In this document: one piece after another, positions 31,748 to 41,187 of the stretch
Position numbering within the stretch: the stretch's first letter is position 1
Layout: every line of letters begins with the position of its first letter
DNA from: Rhodococcus erythropolis NBRC 15567
GTDB lineage: Bacteria > Actinomycetota > Actinomycetes > Mycobacteriales > Mycobacteriaceae
Length of the DNA stretch: 64,000 nt
Direction of reading: 5' to 3'
Assembly (NCBI RefSeq): GCF_001552595.1
Contig: NZ_BCRM01000006.1
Coordinates: 62,001-126,000 of the forward strand
Program-made: the position numbers and the translations under genes
The notes under the pieces: generated by a model
What the model saw: only the letters and a program-made list of their open reading frames with translations
The model's database searches: none
What the model was told of the DNA's origin: nothing

Positions 31748-33352
31748 TTACTCTGCGGCGCCTGCCGTCGCGGAAGCCGCGGGGCGACGACGCCGACGGC
31801 GACGCGGCTTGGCCGCTCCGTCTTCGTCCGAGTTCTCGGTAGCGGTTGCAGCCGGTGCCGAAGGGGGAGCTGTGGTGGCGCCGGCGGTGGTGGACGTCGC
31901 GGCGTCGGTCGAAGCACCGGCGCGGGTACGGCGGCGAGTCCGGTTGCGACGAGGCGCGGCCTTCTCTTCGTTGCCGTCGGCGTCGGCCGTCTTCGGCGCG
32001 TCTGCTTTGTCCGTTGCCGCCTTGTCGGTTGCAGCCTTCTCAGGGGCGGGCTTGGCCTTGCGAACAGTGCCCTTGGCGTCGGCCGGAATCGACAGCTCTT
32101 CGTAGAGGTGCGGCGAGCTCGAGTACGTCTCGACCGGATCGGGGATTCCGAGGCTCAGTGCCTTGTCGATGAGCTGCCAGCGAGGAATGTCGTCCCAGTC
32201 GACCAGCGTGACAGCGATGCCGGTGCGTCCGGCGCGGCCGGTACGACCGATGCGGTGGACGTAGGTCTTCTCGTCCTCGGGGCACTGGTAGTTGATGACG
32301 TGGGTGACGTCGTCGATGTCGATGCCGCGTGCGGCGACGTCGGTGGCGACCAACACGTCGACCTTGCCGTTGCGGAAGCCCTTCAGGGCCTTCTCGCGGG
32401 CAATCTGTCCGAGGTCACCGTGGACGGCACCGACGGAGAAGCCGCGCTCGGCGAGATCGTCGGCGACTTTCTGGGCTGTGCGCTTGGTGCGGGTGAAGAT
32501 CATCGTCGCGCCGCGGCCTTCGGCCTGCAGAACACGGGCGACCATCTCGGCCTTGTCGAGAGCGTGCGCACGGTAGATGTGCTGGCTCGTGCGGTCGTGC
32601 ACTGCGGAGGATTCGGCTTCCTCGGCGCGGATGTGCGTCGGCTGCGTCAGGAAGGTGCGAGCCAGGGTGATGATCGGGCCGGGCATCGTGGCGGAGAAGA
32701 GCATCGTCTGACGCTTGTCGGGGACCATGCCCATGAGGCGTTCGATGTCGGGGAGGAATCCGAGGTCGAGCATTTCGTCGGCCTCGTCGAGGACGAGAAC
32801 GCCCACTTTGCCCAGGATCAGGTGCGACTGGTTGGCGAGGTCGAGCAGGCGACCCGGGGTGCCGACGACAACGTCGACGCCCTTCTGCAGTGCCGAGATC
32901 TGCGCCTCGTACGGCCGACCGCCGTAGATGGGCAGAACCTGGAGACCTCGGTCGCCGACTCGGAGGTACTTGCTGGCGTTCTCGAGGTCGCGAGCGACCT
33001 GGATGCACAGTTCGCGGGTGGGAACGATGATCAGAGCGCGAGGCGTGCCGTCGAGGACAGCCGTGCCGTTCTCGGCGGTGACGATGCGATGCAGGAGCGG
33101 GACGCCGAAACCGAAGGTCTTGCCCATTCCGGTGCGGGCCTGACCGATGAGGTCGTCACCGGCGAGAGCCAACGGAAGGGTGAGTTCCTGGATGGCGAAG
33201 GTGCGCTCGATGCCGATCTCGTTCAGTGCGCGGACGATTTCGTCGCGGACACCGAGTTCGGCGAAGCTCGGGGGTACATGGGTGTCGTCGAGCTGGACGG
33301 AAACGGTGTTCTCGGTTGCTTCGTCTTCGTGGTCGACAGTGATCTTGCTCAG
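31748..33352 (-). CDS. rhlE: DEAD-box RNA helicase RhlE, apparent CTG start
   Basis: 534-residue ATP-dependent RNA helicase. Q motif FAIQELTLPLAL, motif I ARTGMGKT, Ia PTRELC, II DEAD, III SAT, IV-VI ending HRIGRTGRAGRTG, then a long Ala/Lys/Arg-rich tail. The only in-frame ATG/GTG/TTG before motif I is a TTG at 33172, which lies after the Q motif and would delete it. CTG at 33352 follows GAGGAAAGG by eight bases and gives a normal N-terminus (LSKITVDHEDE), so it is my choice. A small ORF ends four bases upstream. Confidence 0.88.
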   Translation of the reverse strand: MSKITVDHEDEATENTVSVQLDDTHVPPSFAELGVRDEIVRALNEIGIERTFAIQELTLPLALAGDDLIGQARTGMGKTFGFGVPLLHRIVTAENGTAVLDGTPRALIIVPTRELCIQVARDLENASKYLRVGDRGLQVLPIYGGRPYEAQISALQKGVDVVVGTPGRLLDLANQSHLILGKVGVLVLDEADEMLDLGFLPDIERLMGMVPDKRQTMLFSATMPGPIITLARTFLTQPTHIRAEEAESSAVHDRTSQHIYRAHALDKAEMVARVLQAEGRGATMIFTRTKRTAQKVADDLAERGFSVGAVHGDLGQIAREKALKGFRNGKVDVLVATDVAARGIDIDDVTHVINYQCPEDEKTYVHRIGRTGRAGRTGIAVTLVDWDDIPRWQLIDKALSLGIPDPVETYSSSPHLYEELSIPADAKGTVRKAKPAPEKAATDKAATDKADAPKTADADGNEEKAAPRRNRTRRRTRAGASTDAATSTTAGATTAPPSAPAATATENSDEDGAAKPRRRRRRRPAASATAGAAE

Positions 33353-33356
33353 GGGA

Positions 33357-33446
33357 CTAGCCTTTCCTCGTGGCGGTACGCACGCACAAGGTAAGGGGCC
33401 AGGCCGTAAATCGGCCGATGTCGATGCCCTCTTTTTCTTCGGTCAT
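33357..33446 (-). CDS. Candidate 29-residue upstream ORF of rhlE
   Basis: ATG at 33446, with GAGG about eight bases upstream, opens a 29-codon frame (begins MTEEKEGIDIGRF, ends CVRTATRKG). Its TAG stop sits between the rhlE ribosome site and its CTG start, so ribosomes finishing it would land on rhlE. The final AGG AAA GGC codons contain the rhlE ribosome site. It may be a leader peptide, the 5' part of a frameshifted rhlE, or chance. No homolog is recognised. Confidence 0.4.
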   Translation of the reverse strand: MTEEKEGIDIGRFTAWPLTLCVRTATRKG

Positions 33447-33656
33447 GCCTACGCCTCAGCACTGAATTCCACTCGGACGAATTCGAACCGTCCGGAGATC
33501 TCGGCGAAGCGGGCAACAACCGTCGATGCAGGTGCGCGCACATTATCGGTGGGGTCCGCGTGAGCACAGTCGTGTCGGCTGACCTAAAGCAGCCGTCCCG
33601 GCTAATCATAAGAGCCGGGGGAACTGGCGAACTCCCAAGACCATTGTAGCTGCACG
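33447..33656. other. Divergent intergenic region rhlE / ferritin-like gene
   Basis: Together with the small ORF, about 300 bases separate the rhlE and ferritin-like gene starts. Within it a CCCGGCT...AGCCGGG hairpin lies at 33591-33618. No gene with convincing coding character is present; this is probably the promoter region for both directions. Confidence 0.45.
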
Positions 33657-34448
33657 TTGTCCGCCCCTCGCGATGACATGTCGAAGATCACCGAATCGGA
33701 CATGCGGTCCTTGGCGGTCGCGTCGGCCGTCGAAGCACTACAGTTCGTAGTCATGGGCGCACACGATCTTGATGCTTCGACGGACGCTGGAACCGGAGGC
33801 CGAGTCGCTTCCGATCACCCCGGCGTGATCGATTTGTTTGCCGTTCTTGCCTACGGCGAGATTTCGGCGTTCTACCGGTTGGCGGAGGACGCACAAATGG
33901 CACCGGACCTGCGAGGCAAGGTGGCGTTCGCCAGCATGGCCGCCGCCGAGATGGACCACTTCGAGACTCTGGAAACGGCGCTGACGGAACGTGGCCACGA
34001 GATCTTTGCCGTCATGGACCCGTTCGTTCGTGCTCTCGACAACTATCACGCGTCGACGACACCGTCGACGTGGCTGGAATCGCTCGTGAAGGCGTACGTC
34101 GGCGACGGAATCGCTGCCGATTTCTACCGCGAGATCGGGCACTCCCTCCCGGCGGATGTCGCCGAGATCGTCGAGGACGTGCTGTCCCAGACGGGCCACT
34201 CGGAGTTCGTGGTGCTCGAGGTGAAGGCAGCAGTGGAGGCCAGCACCCGCGCCAAGGACCGGCTGATGTTGTGGGGACGCCGTCTTCTGGGTGAAGCAAT
34301 CACGCAGGCGCAGTTCGTGCTGGCGCAGCGTGAGGACCTCACGGATCTGGTGATCTCGGCCTCGGGTGACCTCAACGGAGTTGTCGCGTTGTTCGACGGT
34401 ATGCAGGCAAAGCACGCCGAGCGGATGGCGATTCTCGGACTCGTCTAG
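33657..34448 (+). CDS. Ferritin-like diiron-type protein (Rv3210c-like)
   Basis: 263 residues, nearly all helical. Glu/His pairs of a ferritin-like four-helix bundle are visible: EISAFYRLAED, AAEMDHFETLE, and a later FVVLEVKAAVE, resembling the tRNA-hydroxylase (MiaE-like) family. Whether it binds iron and its substrate are not known. Start could be TTG at 33657 or ATG at 33678; neither has a strong ribosome site. Divergent from rhlE. Confidence 0.78.
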   Translation: MSAPRDDMSKITESDMRSLAVASAVEALQFVVMGAHDLDASTDAGTGGRVASDHPGVIDLFAVLAYGEISAFYRLAEDAQMAPDLRGKVAFASMAAAEMDHFETLETALTERGHEIFAVMDPFVRALDNYHASTTPSTWLESLVKAYVGDGIAADFYREIGHSLPADVAEIVEDVLSQTGHSEFVVLEVKAAVEASTRAKDRLMLWGRRLLGEAITQAQFVLAQREDLTDLVISASGDLNGVVALFDGMQAKHAERMAILGLV

Positions 34449-34555
34449 GTGCCTGTTCGCTCTGGGCACAGCGTGCAGAGGAGCGTGGGCGGTCGCTGCT
34501 GCATTAGCCTTGCGTCGACAACGGATGTAATTCACGAACAGTTCGGAGGTTGACC

Positions 34556-34786
34556 GTGGAGGTCAAGATCGGTGTAATCGACAGCCCGCGTGAGCTCATC
34601 GTCAACAGCGAACAGACCCCTGACGAGGTCGAGACACTGGTCGCGGCTGTCCTCGGTGGCCGCGAGCCGGTTCTGGCTCTCGTCGACGACAAGGGCCGCA
34701 AGTTCCTGGTGCAGGCTTCTCGTGTGGCGTACGTGGAGATCGGTCCGTCCGATATCCGCAAGGTCGGATTCGCGCCTACCGTCTGA
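34556..34786 (+). CDS. DUF3107 protein (Rv3208A/TB9.4-like)
   Basis: 76 residues, starting MEVKIGVIDSPRELIV and ending VEIGPSDIRKVGF, the DUF3107 family pattern found throughout actinobacteria; function unknown. The GTG at 34556 lies six bases after CGGAGG, deciding the start; a TTG at 34550 is in frame. It is convergent with fasR, with a strong terminator between. Confidence 0.88.
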   Translation: MEVKIGVIDSPRELIVNSEQTPDEVETLVAAVLGGREPVLALVDDKGRKFLVQASRVAYVEIGPSDIRKVGFAPTV

Positions 34787-34804
34787 CGCGTAGCTGTAAC
34801 AGCA

Positions 34805-34840
34805 GAATGGGCGGGCAGTCGTGAGACTGCCCGCCCATTC
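34805..34840. terminator. Bidirectional terminator between DUF3107 gene and fasR
   Basis: Perfect 16-bp stem (34805-34820 with 34825-34840) and a GTGA tetraloop, followed by TCGTTC on the plus strand. It separates convergent genes. Confidence 0.8.
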
Positions 34841-34855
34841 TCGTTCGGGTTCCGG

Positions 34856-35698
<843 letters not shown>

Positions 35699-35715
35699 TT
35701 ACAGGACGGGTTGCC

Positions 35716-36903
35716 ATGACACGCCAGGACCAGCATGTTTCGGTCAGCCCGGGCGAGCGACTTGCCGTGTGTGAGATTCTGGACGACGTGACTGACCCAG
35801 GGGGACCGCGCATGCGTGGACGAACTACGCAGAACCCTGAACGTGAGGAACGTCGAATGCGTAGCGGAACTGGAGCGCCCCGCGACGAACGTCGGCCAGA
35901 GGTGCCGGATGATCGTGCCTACGGCGAACGCGACTATCGCGGCATTTCCTCCCATCAGCCCTTGCGTGCCCAGTGGGATCCGACCAAACGAGAAGTGGGC
36001 CGAACCCCGCGTAATCCGCGGCCGGACCGGGCAGCGCGAAAGCAGAGCAAGCTCGGGCGCTTCGTCTCGACATACGGTTGGCGGGCCTACGCGATTCCGG
36101 TTCTCGTGGTGCTCACCATCCTTGTGATCGTCGACGCAGTACGTCCGGACGCCACAGACACCGCGAGCAAGACGTCGGCCACTGCCGACCTCGCCCACAG
36201 CACCGACGGAACCGACGTCATCGGTGCGCCGCCGGCCGGAGACGGAACCTTTGCGTCGTCGATACCGTCCGGCGCGCTCCCCGACGGTGGTCCGTTCACC
36301 GTCGCGGGCGGCGGAACGTGGCACGTCGTACCGGGTACGACGGGCAAGGTCGGACAGGGAACCGAACGCGAGTTCACGTACACGGTCGAGATCGAGGACG
36401 GCGTCGACACGACCGGTTTCGGCGGTGACGAATCGTACGGACGCATGGTCGATCAGACGCTGGCAAATCCGAAGAGTTGGACCAATGATCCCAAGGTCGC
36501 GTTCCGGCGCGTCGACGCGGGCGAGCCGGACTTCCGGATCTCCTTGACCTCGCAGATGACTATCCGTGAAGGCTGCGGATACGAGATCGAACTCGAAGGA
36601 TCCTGCTACAACCCGAGCATGGACCGAGTCCTGCTCAACGAACCGCGATGGGTGCGAGGCGCCATTTCGTTCCAGGGTGACATTGGTTCGTATCGGCAGT
36701 ATCAGATCAATCACGAGGTCGGCCATGCCATCGGATACGCCGCTCATCAGCCGTGCGAGACCGAAGGCGGACTCGCACCGATCATGATGCAGCAGACCTT
36801 CGGAACCGCGAACAACGACATCGCTAGGCTTGATCCCGAGGGCGTCGTTCCGATGAACGGACTCACGTGCCGCTTCAATCCGTGGCCGTACCCTCGAGCG
36901 TGA
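35716..36903 (+). CDS. DUF3152 exported protein with HExxH motif
   Basis: Up to 395 residues. A long basic cytoplasmic N-terminus is followed by one transmembrane helix (about residues 116-136, YAIPVLVVLTILVIVDAV) and an extracytoplasmic domain. Near the C-terminus is NHEVGHAIGYAAH followed by QPC (nucleotides about 36709-36756), an HExxHxxG zinc-protease-like motif; protease activity is not shown for this Rv3207c-like family. ATG at 35812, after AGGGGG, is an equally good start. moeZ follows 47 bases downstream. Confidence 0.82.
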   Translation: MTRQDQHVSVSPGERLAVCEILDDVTDPGGPRMRGRTTQNPEREERRMRSGTGAPRDERRPEVPDDRAYGERDYRGISSHQPLRAQWDPTKREVGRTPRNPRPDRAARKQSKLGRFVSTYGWRAYAIPVLVVLTILVIVDAVRPDATDTASKTSATADLAHSTDGTDVIGAPPAGDGTFASSIPSGALPDGGPFTVAGGGTWHVVPGTTGKVGQGTEREFTYTVEIEDGVDTTGFGGDESYGRMVDQTLANPKSWTNDPKVAFRRVDAGEPDFRISLTSQMTIREGCGYEIELEGSCYNPSMDRVLLNEPRWVRGAISFQGDIGSYRQYQINHEVGHAIGYAAHQPCETEGGLAPIMMQQTFGTANNDIARLDPEGVVPMNGLTCRFNPWPYPRA

Positions 36904-36950
36904 CCGGATCGAGAATCCCTGATCTCGTCTTGAACTAGGAGTGTTTCGCG

Positions 36951-38138
36951 GTGTCTGCAACACCCGTCGTATTGCCACCACTGGTGGAGCCGGCAGCCGA
37001 GTTGAGCCGGGAGGAAGTTGCCAGATACAGCCGGCACCTGATCATCCCGAACGTGGGCATGACCGGCCAGAAGCGGCTCAAGAATGCGCGAGTCCTGTTC
37101 ATCGGCGCCGGTGGATTGGGTTCGCCTGCACTGCTCTATCTCGCGGCCGCAGGAGTGGGCACCATCGGGATCGTCGAGTTCGACGAGGTCGACATGTCGA
37201 ACCTGCAGCGTCAGGTGATTCACGGACGCTCCGACGTCGGACGCCCGAAGGCGGTCAGCGCGAAGGAGTCGATTCTCGAGATAAACGAGCACGTCGACGT
37301 CCGGTTGCACGAATTCCGCCTGGACAACTCCAACGCGGTCGAACTGTTCTCGGAGTACGACCTGATCCTGGACGGTACGGACAACTTCGCGACGCGGTAC
37401 CTCGTCAACGATGCCGCCGTCATCGCCGGAAAGCCGTACGTGTGGGGCTCGATCTACCGCTTCGAAGGGCAGGTCTCGGTCTTCTGGGAAGACGCCCCGG
37501 ACGGCGCGGGACTGAATTATCGCGATCTTTACCCGGAGGCGCCGCCGCCCGGCATGGTCCCCTCGTGCGCCGAGGGCGGTGTTCTCGGAGTCCTGCCTGC
37601 GACCGTCGGTTCGATCATGGCGACCGAGGCGGTCAAGCTCATCACAGGGATCGGCGAACCGCTTCTCGGGCGCCTGATGATCTACGACGCTCTTGCGATG
37701 ACGTTCCGGACGATCCGCCTTCAGCGTGATCCGACCCGCGTGCCGGTCACCGCCTTGATCGACTACGACGCGTTCTGCGGTGTCGTGTCCGAAGAGGCGA
37801 GCGCTGCTGCTGTCGGCTCGACGATCACGGCGCCGGAGCTGGAGGCCATGATCGGCGAGGGACGATCGATCGAGCTGGTAGACGTACGAGAACCGGTTGA
37901 ATGGGACATCATGCATCTGCCGGGGGCGGTGCTGATCCCGAAGGACCGCATCCTTTCCGGTGAAGCTCTGGCGACGTTGCCGCAGAACAAGCAGATAGTT
38001 CTGTACTGCAAAACCGGCATTCGTTCGGCCGAGGCACTGGCCTTTCTCAAGAACGCCGGTTTCTCCGACGCAGTTCACGTTCAAGGCGGCGCGATCGCCT
38101 GGGCGAACCAGGTGGATGCGAGTCTGCCGGTCTACTAG
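36951..38138 (+). CDS. moeZ: MoeZ, ThiF/rhodanese sulfurtransferase-adenylyltransferase
   Basis: 395 residues. The ThiF/MoeB adenylation domain (about 20-270) has the ATP loop GAGGLGSPALLYLAAAG and the DGTDNFATR region; the C-terminal rhodanese domain (about 285-395) has the active loop CKTGIRS. It activates sulfur-carrier proteins for molybdopterin and CysO-type cysteine synthesis by forming a C-terminal thiocarboxylate. GTG at 36951. Mycobacterial counterpart: MoeZ (MoeB1), Rv3206c. Confidence 0.94.
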   Translation: MSATPVVLPPLVEPAAELSREEVARYSRHLIIPNVGMTGQKRLKNARVLFIGAGGLGSPALLYLAAAGVGTIGIVEFDEVDMSNLQRQVIHGRSDVGRPKAVSAKESILEINEHVDVRLHEFRLDNSNAVELFSEYDLILDGTDNFATRYLVNDAAVIAGKPYVWGSIYRFEGQVSVFWEDAPDGAGLNYRDLYPEAPPPGMVPSCAEGGVLGVLPATVGSIMATEAVKLITGIGEPLLGRLMIYDALAMTFRTIRLQRDPTRVPVTALIDYDAFCGVVSEEASAAAVGSTITAPELEAMIGEGRSIELVDVREPVEWDIMHLPGAVLIPKDRILSGEALATLPQNKQIVLYCKTGIRSAEALAFLKNAGFSDAVHVQGGAIAWANQVDASLPVY

Positions 38139-38183
38139 GCGCGCCTCGCGGGAGGCGGCGCCGCGCACCGGTAGCGTTGGGGT

Positions 38184-39038
38184 GTGAGCACAGGCCAACC
38201 TCCCCAGCACGTGTGCTCCACCTTCGGCCTCCGTGAAGTCGATCCCATCCCACTCGGTGCGGATTGGGACGGCGGGTGGCTGTGTGGAGACGTCGTCCTT
38301 TCAGCAGTCGCGGATCATGCCCGCGCAGCGTGGTCGGCGAAGGTGCGAGAGAACCTCGAAGTCGACGGCGTTCGGCTGGCTCGACCGGTGCGTTCGACTG
38401 ACGGTCGTTACGTCGTCTCGGGCTGGCGTGCCGACACATTCATCGTCGGATCGCCGGAACCACGTCACGACGAAGTGGTCTCGATGTCCTGCCGACTGCA
38501 TGCGGCGACGGCCTCGCTCGAGCGCCCGCGCTTCCTTGCACAACCGCCGGTGCCGCCGTGGGCCGAGGTCGACGTATTCGTCGCCGCTGATCGCGCGGCA
38601 TGGGAAACGGTTCCGCTGAGGATCGCGAAGGGCGTCGAGCAACTCGAGACGCCCACTCCGGACGGTCGCAAAAGTCTGGAACTGATTGCCGGGCTCGCTA
38701 CTTTGCGGAAGCCGGTGCAGAGCCCGGACCAGCTCGTGCACGGCGATCTGTTCGGGACGGTGCTGTTCTCGGGCAGTATGGCCCCCGGAATCACCGACAT
38801 CACGCCGTATTGGCGACCGGCTGCGTGGGCCGCCGCCGTCGCTGTGGTCGACGCGATCTCGTGGGGCGGTGCCGACGAGGCACTGGTCGGCCGGTGGGAA
38901 GATCTCCCCGAGTGGCCGCAGATGCTTCTACGTGCGGTGATGTTCCGCCTGGCAGTTCATGTTCTGCATCCCCGCTCGACGGCGGACGCGTTCCCGGGGT
39001 TGGCCCGTACTTCCGACATCGTGCGCTTGCTGCTCTAG
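38184..39038 (+). CDS. TIGR02569-family, phosphotransferase-like protein
   Basis: 284 residues. The fold resembles aminoglycoside phosphotransferases: a catalytic-loop-like LVHGDLFGTVLF and a metal-loop-like ITDITPYWRPAAWA. The usual Asn of HGDxxxxN is replaced, so activity is uncertain. The family is actinobacterial and unassigned (Rv3205c position after moeZ). GTG at 38184. Its stop shares the tetranucleotide CTAG with the stop of the convergent GntR gene. Confidence 0.78.
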   Translation: MSTGQPPQHVCSTFGLREVDPIPLGADWDGGWLCGDVVLSAVADHARAAWSAKVRENLEVDGVRLARPVRSTDGRYVVSGWRADTFIVGSPEPRHDEVVSMSCRLHAATASLERPRFLAQPPVPPWAEVDVFVAADRAAWETVPLRIAKGVEQLETPTPDGRKSLELIAGLATLRKPVQSPDQLVHGDLFGTVLFSGSMAPGITDITPYWRPAAWAAAVAVVDAISWGGADEALVGRWEDLPEWPQMLLRAVMFRLAVHVLHPRSTADAFPGLARTSDIVRLLL

Positions 39039-39715
39039 ATCGGGGCGCCGGTACCGAAGTCCGAGACCAGGCCCTCGAACAGCTCGCGTGCGGCGTTCGA
39101 GGCGGCCACGGTGTTCCCGTCGACGACAGCGTTGACGAGGTTTGCGTGCTGCGAGTGGAATCCTTCGCCGGTTGCATCGATGTGCTGTTGGATCGTGGTC
39201 TCGATGACGGGGAGCAGGGAGTCGTAGAACTCCAGGTAGACCTCGTTGTGGCTGGCCGCGACGATTGCTCGGTGCAGGGCGACGTCAGCGGTGGTGGCAG
39301 CGTCGATGTCCTGACCCTCCCATGACGCGGTGCGAAGCTCGAGTAGTCGCGTCAGTTCGGCGATGTCGTCTTCGGTTCGCCGTGCGGCGGCGAGGGTGGC
39401 TGCAGTGATGTCGAGTGCGCGCCGAAGTTCGAGTACGTCCCGTTGGTGGGCACCGGCAAAGTAGTTGCCGAGAGTGCCACCGAGGTCGGAGACAGCAACG
39501 ACGTAGGTACCCGATCCCTGACGACGTTCCAGCATTCCGGCGTGAACGAGCGCCTGGACCGCCTCGCGCACGGTATTGCGACCGGTCCCGGTCAGCTCCG
39601 ACAGTTCCGGTTCGGTGGGGATTTTGGAACCGATCGGCCAGGTCCCGCTCCGGATCTCGTTGCGGAGTTGTTCGGTGACCTGTGAGATGAGACTTGCGCG
39701 TCGAACGGGTTGCAC
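39035..39715 (-). CDS. FadR/GntR-family regulator
   Basis: 226 residues. The winged helix (about residues 8-72) has IPTEPELSELTGTGRNTVREAVQALVHAGMLERRQGSGTYV-like structure (quoted here only in part), and the FCD ligand-binding domain of the FadR subfamily follows (DVLELRRALDITAATLAA, later VALHRAIVAASHNEVYLEFY). It is divergent from the CynX-like MFS gene, with 93 bases between, and most likely regulates that gene. It marks the left edge of the segment that breaks mycobacterial order. Confidence 0.87.
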   Translation of the reverse strand: MQPVRRASLISQVTEQLRNEIRSGTWPIGSKIPTEPELSELTGTGRNTVREAVQALVHAGMLERRQGSGTYVVAVSDLGGTLGNYFAGAHQRDVLELRRALDITAATLAAARRTEDDIAELTRLLELRTASWEGQDIDAATTADVALHRAIVAASHNEVYLEFYDSLLPVIETTIQQHIDATGEGFHSQHANLVNAVVDGNTVAASNAARELFEGLVSDFGTGAPI

Positions 39716-39808
39716 GTGGTTGTTTCCTCGGGTCCGGGTAAGTGGTGTGAATGTGACGTTAGATTACCGCGCTTGTGCGAGTTCGTCCGGTCATCCTATG
39801 ATTTGCCG

Positions 39809-41071
39809 GTGACTGCTCAACTGGAGAGAACCGAAACCCGCTCGTTGATACAAGGCCGTGTGCTCGTCTTCGCAGCGATTGCGATGTCTGCGCTCGTACT
39901 TCGACTTGCGGTGACCTCGTTCTCGCCCTTGGCGGCCGAGATTCGCGACGAGATCGGCTTCTCCGCCTCGATCGTCGGTGTCTTCGGCATGGTTCCGACC
40001 GCAATGTTCGCCATCTTCGGTCTCATCACTCCCGCCATCGCGAAACGTATCGGGCTCGAGCGAACGGCCCTCGTCGCGATGCTCATGGCCGGCGTCGGAA
40101 TGCTGTTGCGCGCCATGATGTCTCAGACATGGTCGTTGCTGGCCCTCTCGGCTTTGGCACTGGCAGGCATGGGAATCGGCAATGTCGTGATCCCTCCGTT
40201 GGTCAAGCGGTACTTCTCGGATCGCCTCGCCACCATGAGTTCGGTCTACATCGTGGCCGTGCAGATCGGCACCATCGTTCCGGCGTTCGTCGCAGTCCCG
40301 GTTGCCGACGCCTTCGGGTGGCGGTTCTCGATCGGCTGGTGGTCCGCCTTCGGCTTCGCCGCAGCAGTGCCGTGGTTGATCACCCTCGCTCGCTCGCGCA
40401 AGGCTCGCGCGAACGCAGCCGGGTCCGTCGAGAATGCATCGGATTCGGTTGCGGCAGTGGCAGAACAGCCACGCGGTCAGGTCTGGCGTTCTCCCGTGGC
40501 CTGGGGGATGGCCGGCATGTTCGGCATGACCTCACTGATCACGTATTCGATGTTCACCTGGATTCCCTCGATCCTTCGTGACGCCGGAGCCAGTGATGCC
40601 TTCGGCGGAACGATGGTCGGAATGTTCTCGGTGATCGGGCTCGTCGCAGCGTTCGGTGCGCCGACGCTGTGCGCCCGCATGGCCAATCCCTTCCCTGTCG
40701 TGATCGCGTGTGCCGTCTGCTACCTGGTCGGCATGGGCGGGCTGTACTTTGCCCCGATGGCGGCGCCGATCGTGTGGGTTGTCGTCCTGGGCCTCGGTCC
40801 GAGCACGTTCCCGATGTCGCTCACGCTGATCAACCTGCGTACTCGTTCGCACATCGGTTCCTCGGCACTGTCCGGCTTCACCCAGGGCATCGGCTACTCC
40901 GTTGCCTGCCTCGGTCCGCTCCTGTTCGGCGTTTTCCACGACGTGTCCGGTGGATACGCTGCGCCGTTCGGCCTGCTCGTCGTCGCGGTGATCGTGGTGC
41001 TCCTGGGCGCCTACCAGGCATGCAAGCCTCGGATGCTCGAGGATTCCTGGCACGCACCTGCGAAAAACTAG
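39809..41071 (+). CDS. MFS transporter, CynX/NimT-like
   Basis: 420 residues with twelve predicted transmembrane helices in two six-helix halves joined by a basic loop (about 195-225). The pattern of LxxLAAEIRDEIGFSASIVGVFGMVPT and the C-terminal half are like cyanate/2-nitroimidazole-type carriers; substrate not readable. GTG at 39809. Divergent from the GntR gene, its likely regulator. A hairpin follows the stop. Confidence 0.83.
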   Translation: MTAQLERTETRSLIQGRVLVFAAIAMSALVLRLAVTSFSPLAAEIRDEIGFSASIVGVFGMVPTAMFAIFGLITPAIAKRIGLERTALVAMLMAGVGMLLRAMMSQTWSLLALSALALAGMGIGNVVIPPLVKRYFSDRLATMSSVYIVAVQIGTIVPAFVAVPVADAFGWRFSIGWWSAFGFAAAVPWLITLARSRKARANAAGSVENASDSVAAVAEQPRGQVWRSPVAWGMAGMFGMTSLITYSMFTWIPSILRDAGASDAFGGTMVGMFSVIGLVAAFGAPTLCARMANPFPVVIACAVCYLVGMGGLYFAPMAAPIVWVVVLGLGPSTFPMSLTLINLRTRSHIGSSALSGFTQGIGYSVACLGPLLFGVFHDVSGGYAAPFGLLVVAVIVVLLGAYQACKPRMLEDSWHAPAKN

Positions 41072-41075
41072 CTCA

Positions 41076-41097
41076 CACCCGGTCTTGTTACCGGGTG
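41076..41097 (+). terminator. Hairpin between MFS gene and narK
   Basis: CACCCGGT paired with ACCGGGTG around a six-base loop, five bases past the MFS stop. It lacks a T-run. The remaining 90 bases before narK would hold its promoter; I see no unambiguous GlnR or NnaR box. Confidence 0.5.
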
Positions 41098-41187
41098 AGG
41101 ATCAATTGACTTCGCGGTCATCGCACGCAGCACCGGCGCAATAACCGTTTTCTACCTTTGGGTCTCCAACATATTCAGGAGGCCCTG

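Noticed and set aside
33172..33174. TTG start for rhlE
   Set aside because: It follows the Q motif, so a helicase beginning there would lack its adenine-recognition element; CTG at 33352 fits better.
38144..38170. GC-rich inverted segment after moeZ as terminator
   Set aside because: Partial complementarity only and no T-run; not strong enough to report.
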